From Nitrospinota bacterium (GTDB lineage Bacteria; UBA8248): a stretch of DNA of 6,119 nucleotides. Shown here piece after piece: positions 1-4,697 of the stretch. A model generated the notes under the pieces. The model was not told the origin of the DNA and did no database searches. It saw only the letters and a program-made list of their open reading frames with translations. Numbering within the stretch: position 1 is the stretch's first letter; each line of letters opens with the position of its first letter. Location of the stretch: NCBI GenBank assembly GCA_029937135.1, contig JAPYQX010000182.1:1-6119 (forward strand), given 5' to 3'. A program made the translations under genes and the position numbers.

Positions 1-507
1 ACCGATGATTATCTCAAGTTCGTGCGGATGCCGCGCTCGGGCCGCCGGGTGGGCGACATCAACGAGCTGCTCGATGACCTGTTGAATTTTCACGCCGAGG
101 AGGGCGCGAGCCGGGGGATACGGGTCGAGCGGTCGTTTTCGGCCGATATCCCCGAGGTCGAATTCGACGAGACGCAGATCCGCTTGGCGTTTCAAAATCT
201 CATCCTCAACGCCTTCGACGCCATGCCCGAGGGCGGGCGGCTGCTCGTCCGCACCTTCGCCGGCCCCGGGGGCGCCGTCAGCATCGACATCGAGGATCAG
301 GGCATCGGGATTTCGGTCAAGGACCAGGAGTCTATGTTCACCCCGTTTTTCACGACAAAAGCGAACGGAACCGGGCTGGGGCTCGTACTGACGCAGCAAA
401 TTTTAAGCGAGCACCGCGGAACCATTCGTTTTTCAAGCCAGGAGAAGATGGGAACCACCTTCCATATTTCCCTGCCGGAGGCCCCCCCTGTGGAGGCGAA
501 AGCATGA
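1..507 (+). CDS. Sensor histidine kinase, C-terminal ATPase part (5' truncated)
   Basis: This is the last 168 codons of a sensor histidine kinase, open from base 1 in frame 1; the start, sensor region and phospho-accepting H box lie before the window. The catalytic HATPase_c domain is complete. The N box lies around the Asn codon at 208-210 (NLILNAFDAM), the G1 box has its Asp at 295-297 (DQGIGI), the F box FTPFFTTK is at 337-360, and the G2 box GTGLGL is at 367-384. The first residues (DYLKFVRMP) look like the segment after the dimerisation helices in NtrB/AtoS-type kinases. The family binds ATP, phosphorylates its own His and passes the phosphate to a response regulator. The partner is almost certainly the next gene, which overlaps it by 4 bases. 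Signal and membrane topology cannot be judged. The GTG at 22 is probably an internal Val codon, because the similarity extends upstream of it. Confidence 0.93.
   Translation, partial: TDDYLKFVRMPRSGRRVGDINELLDDLLNFHAEEGASRGIRVERSFSADIPEVEFDETQIRLAFQNLILNAFDAMPEGGRLLVRTFAGPGGAVSIDIEDQGIGISVKDQESMFTPFFTTKANGTGLGLVLTQQILSEHRGTIRFSSQEKMGTTFHISLPEAPPVEAKA
492..496 (+). promoter_or_regulatory. Ribosome binding site of the response regulator
   Basis: GGAGG lies 7 bases before the ATG at 504, inside the last codons of the kinase gene. This strong Shine-Dalgarno match fixes the start of the regulator and, with the ATGA overlap, points to translational coupling of the pair. Confidence 0.75.
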
Positions 508-1898
508 GACCCAACAGCGACATCCACATTATGGTCGTTGACGACAAGCGCGGCAGCCGCGAGGTCCTTCAAAAGATGATCGCCAAGGAGGGCTACCAGG
601 TCTCGATGGCCCACGATACCGAGACGGCGCTCGAAATTTTCGGCCGCGAACCCGCGCATCTGGTGATCACCGATCTGAGGATGCCCGGCAGGGACGGAAT
701 CTCCCTGCTAAAAGAGGTGAAGCGCTTGAGCCCCGAGACCGAGGTGATTCTCATATCGGGACACGGCACGGTCGAGACCGCCGTCGAGGCCATGCGCGAG
801 GGCGCATATGATTTCATCACCAAGCCGCTCGAGCGCGTCGTTGTCCTCAAGGCCATATCGAAGGCGCGTGAAAAACAGGACCTCACCCGGGAGAATGCCG
901 ACCTGCGCGCCCAGCTCCGGAGCCTGAGCGACGCCTCCGGGTTCATCGGGAATAGCGCCGCCGTCCGCGAGGTCAAGGAGCTGATTCGCCAGGTGGCCCC
1001 GACCTTGGCCAACGTGTTGATCCTCGGGGAGAGCGGAACTGGCAAGGAGGTCGTCGCCAACGCCATTCACCGGGCGAGTGATCGGGCGGACAAGGCATTG
1101 ATCAAGGTGAATTGCGCCGCCCTGCCCGATGCCCTGCTTGAGAGCGAGCTTTTCGGCTACGAGCGCGGGGCCTTCACCGGCGCGTTCTCCCGGAAGGAGG
1201 GGCGGTTCTTCCTGGCGGACGGGGGGATGCTTTTCCTCGATGAGATCGGCGACATGCCGATGCCCCTTCAGGCGAAAATCCTCCGTGTCCTCCAGGAGGG
1301 CGAGTTCGAGCGGTTGGGCGGAAACGAGACCCTCAAGGTGGATGTGCGCATCGTCGCGGCGTCGAACCAGGACCTTGCCGAGGCCATCGCCGAGCGGCGC
1401 TTCCGGGAGGACCTCTACTACCGCCTCAACGTCATCGGCATCAACCTGGTGCCTCTCCGCGAGCGACGGAGCGATATCCCGCTTCTCATCGAGTATTTTC
1501 TCGGGCGGTTTTCGGCCAAGAACAATCAGCCCGTCAACGTTTTCTCGCGCGCGGCGGTCGAGGCGATGTCCAACTACGATTGGCCGGGAAATATCCGGGA
1601 GCTTGAGAACGCTGTGGAGCGCGCCGTTGTCCTGGGGCGGGGCGAGGTGCTGACCCTTGCCGATCTGCCTGAGAGCATGGCGGGGGAGAGCCCCGAGGAC
1701 GATGAACTCCCCGTCGAGACGGGCTCGACCGTCATCAGCATTCCGGTGGGAATGTCCCTGGCCGAGGTCGAGCACCGGGTTATCCTCGAAACCCTGAGAA
1801 GCACCGGCGGAGACAAAAGCGCCGCTGCCCGCCGGCTCGGAATCGCCACCCGGACCATCTACCGGAAACTCGATCAGGCCGAGCAGCTCAAAAGCTGA
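504..1898 (+). CDS. NtrC-family sigma-54-dependent response regulator
   Basis: This is a complete three-domain activator of 464 residues, a normal length for the NtrC/AtoC/ZraR group. The receiver domain (about 7-122) has the acidic pair D13-D14, phospho-acceptor D57 (ITDLRMPG), S85 and K107. The AAA+ domain (about 147-375) has Walker A GESGTGKE at 175-182, the sigma-54-contacting GAFTGA loop at 222-227, Walker B FLDE ending at D246-E247, likely arginine fingers R301 and R307 (REDLYYRL), and WPGNIREL at 360-367. An acidic linker (about 391-405) leads to a Fis-type helix-turn-helix (about 434-457, ending TIYRKLDQ). By family knowledge, phosphorylation drives oligomerisation and ATP-dependent opening of sigma-54 promoters. 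The intact GAFTGA loop and Walker motifs argue that it is a true sigma-54 activator. Its partner is the overlapping upstream kinase. Target genes and signal are unknown, so no gene symbol is given. Confidence 0.96.
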   Translation: MRPNSDIHIMVVDDKRGSREVLQKMIAKEGYQVSMAHDTETALEIFGREPAHLVITDLRMPGRDGISLLKEVKRLSPETEVILISGHGTVETAVEAMREGAYDFITKPLERVVVLKAISKAREKQDLTRENADLRAQLRSLSDASGFIGNSAAVREVKELIRQVAPTLANVLILGESGTGKEVVANAIHRASDRADKALIKVNCAALPDALLESELFGYERGAFTGAFSRKEGRFFLADGGMLFLDEIGDMPMPLQAKILRVLQEGEFERLGGNETLKVDVRIVAASNQDLAEAIAERRFREDLYYRLNVIGINLVPLRERRSDIPLLIEYFLGRFSAKNNQPVNVFSRAAVEAMSNYDWPGNIRELENAVERAVVLGRGEVLTLADLPESMAGESPEDDELPVETGSTVISIPVGMSLAEVEHRVILETLRSTGGDKSAAARRLGIATRTIYRKLDQAEQLKS

Positions 1899-2020
1899 AG
1901 GCGGCATCGGTTCCGGCGCGGAGTTGCGGATTTCCAGAGTCTCCCGTCTCTAGAGCCTCTCGTTTGAGGGCTTCCCGCAGGCGATGTGGTAGGCTCTCCG
2001 CCTGAGCAGACAGCGTTTTT

Positions 2021-2038
2021 GCGGATGTTTTCATCCGC
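2021..2038 (+). promoter_or_regulatory. Perfect 7-bp hairpin just before the tmk ribosome binding site
   Basis: GCGGATG (2021-2027) and CATCCGC (2032-2038) are perfect inverted copies around a TTTT loop. The hairpin ends 5 bases before the GGAG at 2044. It is followed by CGTTTGG rather than a run of T, so it is a poor intrinsic terminator on the plus strand; on the minus strand the following bases are A-rich, so it does not suit that direction either. It may be an mRNA 5' structure affecting tmk translation, an operator dyad, or a weak terminator of the upstream genes. The structure is seen directly; the role is inference. Confidence 0.45.
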
Positions 2039-2043
2039 CGTTT

Positions 2044-2051
2044 GGAGAGAG
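2044..2051 (+). promoter_or_regulatory. Ribosome binding site that supports the TTG start of tmk
   Basis: GGAGAGAG with GGAG at 2044-2047 sits 8 bases before TTG at 2056. No ATG or GTG start fits here in the same frame, and the protein begins with the expected thymidylate kinase N-terminus right after this TTG, so the site decides the start. Confidence 0.75.
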
Positions 2052-2055
2052 AATC

Positions 2056-2709
2056 TTGCAGGGAAGGTTCATCACGTTCGAGGGTCCGGAGGGCGCGGGG
2101 AAATCCACCCAGCTTGGCCTTCTCGGTGAGTGGATGAAGCGCGGGGGGCTTCCGGTGCGCACGACCAGGGAGCCGGGCGGCACAGCGCTCGGGGCCGGAA
2201 TCCGGGAAATCCTCCTCGCCCCGCAGGGCGGGGAAGTCTCGCCCCTGGCCGAGCTTTTTCTCTACGAGGCGGACCGCGCGCAGCATATCCAGGAGGTGAT
2301 TCGCCCGGCGCTCGCGGCGGGGGAGCATGTCCTCTGCGACCGGTTCTTTGATTCGACGACGGCCTATCAGGCATACGGGCGCGGCCTCCCGGCCGAACTT
2401 GTGGAGGAACTCAACGCGCGGGCGACGGGGGGGTTGGTTCCCGATCTGACGATCCTGTTGGATATCTCGCCCAGCGAGGGTCTTCGCCGGGCGCGGGGAG
2501 GGGTGAGTGGTGATCGGCTTGAGGGCGAGGGGATGGAATTCCATGAGCGCGTCTGGCGGGGATTTTCGGAAATTTCCCGCAACGAACCCGGGCGCTTCCG
2601 GCTAATTTCGGCCGGAACCGTCGAGGAGGTTCACGCGCGCATTCTCGAAGCAGTGACGAAAGAATTCGGATGGACTGGGGAATCATTCAAGGCCAGGACG
2701 CAGCCGTAG
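2056..2709 (+). CDS. tmk: Thymidylate kinase (dTMP kinase)
   Basis: This cytoplasmic enzyme phosphorylates dTMP to dTDP with ATP, the step both de novo and salvage routes need to reach dTTP. The 217-residue product has the usual length. Visible motifs are the P-loop FEGPEGAGKST (8-18), REPGGT (38-43), the substrate-binding DRFFDSTTAYQ stretch (95-105), the strand ending LLD (134-136), and an Arg-rich LID (R144, R145, R147, then D153-R154). A P-loop without Arg and a basic LID resemble the bacterial (E. coli-like) type II arrangement. The initiator is TTG, chosen because of the GGAGAGAG site and because the N-terminal beta strand starts at once. The 3' end overlaps holB by 40 bases. A tmk-holB pairing is common in bacteria and links nucleotide supply to replication genes. 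Nothing essential appears to be missing. Confidence 0.97.
   Translation: MQGRFITFEGPEGAGKSTQLGLLGEWMKRGGLPVRTTREPGGTALGAGIREILLAPQGGEVSPLAELFLYEADRAQHIQEVIRPALAAGEHVLCDRFFDSTTAYQAYGRGLPAELVEELNARATGGLVPDLTILLDISPSEGLRRARGGVSGDRLEGEGMEFHERVWRGFSEISRNEPGRFRLISAGTVEEVHARILEAVTKEFGWTGESFKARTQP
2596..2617. repeat. Inverted repeat inside tmk
   Basis: TTCCGGC (2596-2602) and GCCGGAA (2611-2617) are perfect inverted copies separated by 8 bases, within codons of tmk and about 55 bases before the holB start. It could fold in the mRNA, but it may be a chance product of GC-rich coding sequence. Confidence 0.3.
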
Positions 2710-3737
2710 AATCGCTCCGGCGCGATATCTCCTCGGACCGCGTGGGGGGCGCCTATATATTTTATGGCCCCGAGGGGGTCGGCAAGGCCACGGCGGCGGG
2801 CCTGTTCGCACAAGCGCTCGAGTGCGAGAGCAAGAGCGAGACAGAGACGCCTCCCTGCGGGGTCTGCCCGGCCTGCGGGAAGGTCGAGCGGGGGGTTCAC
2901 CCCGATGTGATTACCGTCCGGCCCGAAAAAGACAAAAGTACGGGGCAGGACAGAAAAACGATCGGGGTCGGTCCGATTCGCGAGCAGGTGCTCGAGAGGG
3001 CCCACCAGCGCCCCCAGGAAGGGCGCCGCCTCGTATTTATCCTGGATAATGCCCAAACGGTGACGATTCAAGCGTTCAACTCCCTTTTGAAAACGCTTGA
3101 GGAGCCCTCCCCGGACACCGTCCTGATTATTGTTACCCCCAATTTGCACGCCCTTCCGCCCACGGTTATTTCCCGGTGCCGTCGGCTCCGGTTTCGCTCC
3201 CTCAACCGCGCCGAGCAGCGCGGGATTCTCTCGGCGAATCTCCCGGACGGGGAGGGGAAAGAGGAGGTGGATCTGGATCGGTTGATTTCCCTGAGTCTGG
3301 GGCGGCTGGGCCAAGCGTTCGACGCCGATTCCGGGGCCTTGGCCGAGCAGCGGGAGAGCGCCCTGGCGTTTCTCGAAGAGGTCTCCGCGCCGGTTGGAAA
3401 GGCGGACGAAGCGGTCCTTTTGAGCATGGCCGCAGGTGTGGCGGGTGGAGGGGGGTCCACCCGAAAGGATGTTTTAGGTTTTCTCGAAATGATTTTAGGT
3501 CTTCTTCGGGATATACTGGTTCTTGAGGTGGCCCCGGATGTTCTGGAGCCCTGGAATGCCGATGTGGAGAAGGCGCTCCGGGCTATCGGCGGCCGCTGGG
3601 GTGTTTCGGGTCTTATCCAGGCGCTGGATCGGGTCCGAAACGCGACCCGGGATGTGGGGGAGATCAATACGAATCCCTCCCTGACGCTCGAATCCTTAGT
3701 GATCTCCCTGCGCGGCACCGTGGGCGCGGGCGGATGA
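2670..3737 (+). CDS. holB: DNA polymerase III, delta-prime subunit (clamp loader)
   Basis: The product (355 residues, slightly longer than the E. coli protein) is the delta-prime subunit of the clamp loader that places the sliding clamp on DNA. The N-terminal AAA+ fold is clear: IIQGQDAAVESL (5-16), P-loop-like GPEGVGKA (33-40), a four-Cys zinc module (C52, C63, C66, C69), a Walker-B-like strand ending LDNAQ (125-129), NSLLKTLEEPS (137-147) and the SRC motif (168-170). In the family, the SRC Arg serves as the arginine finger for the neighbouring gamma/tau subunit. The usual Ser/Thr after the P-loop Lys is Ala (A40), and the Walker B Glu position is Asn, consistent with a delta-prime that does not hydrolyse ATP rather than with DnaX. 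The C-terminal half is weakly conserved, as expected. ATG 2670 is chosen because the next possible start (GTG 2742) would cut off the conserved N-terminus. No clear Shine-Dalgarno precedes it, so translation is probably coupled to tmk. Confidence 0.94.
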   Translation: MDWGIIQGQDAAVESLRRDISSDRVGGAYIFYGPEGVGKATAAGLFAQALECESKSETETPPCGVCPACGKVERGVHPDVITVRPEKDKSTGQDRKTIGVGPIREQVLERAHQRPQEGRRLVFILDNAQTVTIQAFNSLLKTLEEPSPDTVLIIVTPNLHALPPTVISRCRRLRFRSLNRAEQRGILSANLPDGEGKEEVDLDRLISLSLGRLGQAFDADSGALAEQRESALAFLEEVSAPVGKADEAVLLSMAAGVAGGGGSTRKDVLGFLEMILGLLRDILVLEVAPDVLEPWNADVEKALRAIGGRWGVSGLIQALDRVRNATRDVGEINTNPSLTLESLVISLRGTVGAGG

Positions 3738-3740
3738 GGT
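3736..3740 (+). promoter_or_regulatory. Ribosome binding site of ricT
   Basis: GAGGT overlaps the holB stop codon (TGA 3735-3737) and lies 6 bases before ATG 3747. It supports this start over the in-frame ATG at 3792, which has no such site, and suggests coupling to holB. Confidence 0.65.
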
Positions 3741-3746
3741 TTATCA

Positions 3747-4658
3747 ATGAACGAGGAAAATGATAAGGGTGGGGTTGCAACCGCTCTGGCAATGTCCGGT
3801 GCCAACGAATCCCCGGAAAAAATAAAAGTCGTTCCCATCAGCAGCCGCTTCGATTCCTTGCCGGTGTTTCACCTGGCGGGGGATACACCGCTCCGGGCGG
3901 GGGTGCGGGTGGTAGTGAAAACCCCGGACGGGCAGGAGGAGTCGGGGACGGTGGCGGACAGCCCCCGTTATATGGAGGCGTGCTACTACAACGCGCCCAT
4001 GCCGAAAGTGCTTCGGCGTTTGACGGAAGTGGACGAGGCGCAGCTCTCCGGCATCGAGGGGTTGGAGAACCGGGCGTTCAGTGTCGCCAAGAAGAAAATG
4101 GCCGAGATGAAGCTGCCGATGAAACTGGTCGATGTGAAGTACGCCTTCTCGAAGAAGAAGGGTGTTTTTTTCTTCTCGGCTGACGGGCGGGTGGATTTCC
4201 GGCGGCTCGTGAAGGCGCTTTCCGAGCATTTTTCGATTCGCGTTGAGATGCGCCAAATCGGTGTGCGCGACGCTGCGGGGCTCAAGGGCGGATGCGGCGA
4301 CTGCGGCCGGGAGCTTTGCTGCAGCAGCTTCATCAAGGCTTTCGACCCCATTTCGGTCCGGATGGCGAAGGATCAGAATCTGAGCCTGAACCCCACCAAG
4401 CTTTCGGGGGCCTGCGGCCGCCTGAAGTGTTGTCTTCGGTTCGAGCATGCCCACTACGTTGCGGTAAAAAAGCGGTTGCCGTCGCTCAAGAAAAAGGTGG
4501 GCGGCTGCAATTGCGCGGCGATGGTGATTCGTCAGAATGTTCTGGCCGAGGAGGTCACGCTCGTCCTCGAGGACGGGGAGCGGATGACGGTTCACGCCGA
4601 CGGGTTAACCCGAATGGCGAACGGCCAGTACACCCTCAAGAACCCCATTGGCGGGTAG
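3747..4658 (+). CDS. ricT: RicT/YaaT-like PSP1-domain protein with cysteine clusters
   Basis: This 303-residue protein belongs to the PSP1 C-terminal family, whose best known member is B. subtilis YaaT (RicT). There, RicT with RicA and RicF forms an iron-sulfur complex that helps RNase Y process transcripts and affects sporulation, competence and biofilm. Hallmarks seen here are MKLVDVKYAF (125-134), SADGRVDFRRLVKAL (144-158), the RQIGVRDAAGLKGG stretch (169-182), GCGDCGRELCC (182-192), AKDQNLSLNPTKLSGACG (207-224) and GRLKCCLRFEH (224-234). The family cysteines are C186, C191, C192, C223, C228 and C229; C79, C183, C254 and C256 are additional. The first 25 or so residues are polar and probably disordered. 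Lys- and Phe-rich residues 136-143 are coded by an A/G-rich stretch and a T7 run (4165-4171). It starts 9 bases after holB, as yaaT follows holB in Firmicutes. No ricA or ricF partner is in the window, so its job here is uncertain. Confidence 0.93.
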   Translation: MNEENDKGGVATALAMSGANESPEKIKVVPISSRFDSLPVFHLAGDTPLRAGVRVVVKTPDGQEESGTVADSPRYMEACYYNAPMPKVLRRLTEVDEAQLSGIEGLENRAFSVAKKKMAEMKLPMKLVDVKYAFSKKKGVFFFSADGRVDFRRLVKALSEHFSIRVEMRQIGVRDAAGLKGGCGDCGRELCCSSFIKAFDPISVRMAKDQNLSLNPTKLSGACGRLKCCLRFEHAHYVAVKKRLPSLKKKVGGCNCAAMVIRQNVLAEEVTLVLEDGERMTVHADGLTRMANGQYTLKNPIGG

Positions 4659-4689
4659 CCACCCTTTAACCCTGACAGAGGCAGTTTCC

Positions 4690-4694
4690 AAGGT
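4690..4694 (+). promoter_or_regulatory. Probable ribosome binding site of metG
   Basis: AAGGT lies just before ATG 4698 with an unusually short gap of about 4 bases from AAGG. A second purine group, AGAGG (4677-4681), is 16 bases away and probably too far. No other in-frame start occurs between ricT and this ATG, so the start stands although the site is imperfect. Confidence 0.4.
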
Positions 4695-4697
4695 GCT

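Larger units (their letters stand above)
1899..2055. other. Intergenic region between the two-component genes and tmk
   Basis: This 157-base gap is the longest non-coding stretch in the window and the likely place for the promoter of the tmk operon and the end of the regulator transcript. It holds several short dyads: CTCTAGAG (1948-1955), an imperfect hairpin AGCCTC/GAGGGCT with one bulged G (1954-1972), a T5 run (2016-2020), and a perfect hairpin at 2021-2038. No convincing sigma-70 or sigma-54 promoter and no classic hairpin-plus-U-tract terminator was found. I see no coding potential on either strand. Confidence 0.6.

Noticed and set aside
708..1907. Long minus-strand open frame of 399 codons opposite the response regulator
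   Set aside because: The plus strand carries all NtrC-family motifs; the antisense product is low-complexity and matches nothing I recognise.
1964..1995. Possible sigma-70 promoter before tmk (TTGAGG at 1964-1969, TAGGCT at 1990-1995)
   Set aside because: The spacer of 20 bases is too long and the -10 match is only three of six; not enough to annotate.
1987..2002. Possible sigma-54 promoter before tmk (GG at 1988-1989 and GC at 2000-2001 with 10 bases between)
   Set aside because: The spacing is right but the -12 part reads CCGC rather than TTGC, and such GG/GC pairs are expected by chance in 157 GC-rich bases. A second GG/GC pair near 1915-1927 has the wrong spacing.
2021..2043. Intrinsic terminator for the two-component genes
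   Set aside because: The stem is good but only CGTTT follows, with no U tract; the T5 run lies before the stem instead of after it.
4151..4179. Imperfect inverted repeat plus T7 run inside ricT, resembling a terminator
   Set aside because: It codes for the Lys-rich then Phe-rich residues of a conserved PSP1 segment in an unbroken frame, and the stem is A/T-rich with a mismatch; best explained by coding.
3744..4595. Minus-strand open frame opposite ricT
   Set aside because: The plus frame has the strongly conserved PSP1 blocks; the antisense frame is His/Arg/Leu-rich shadow sequence.
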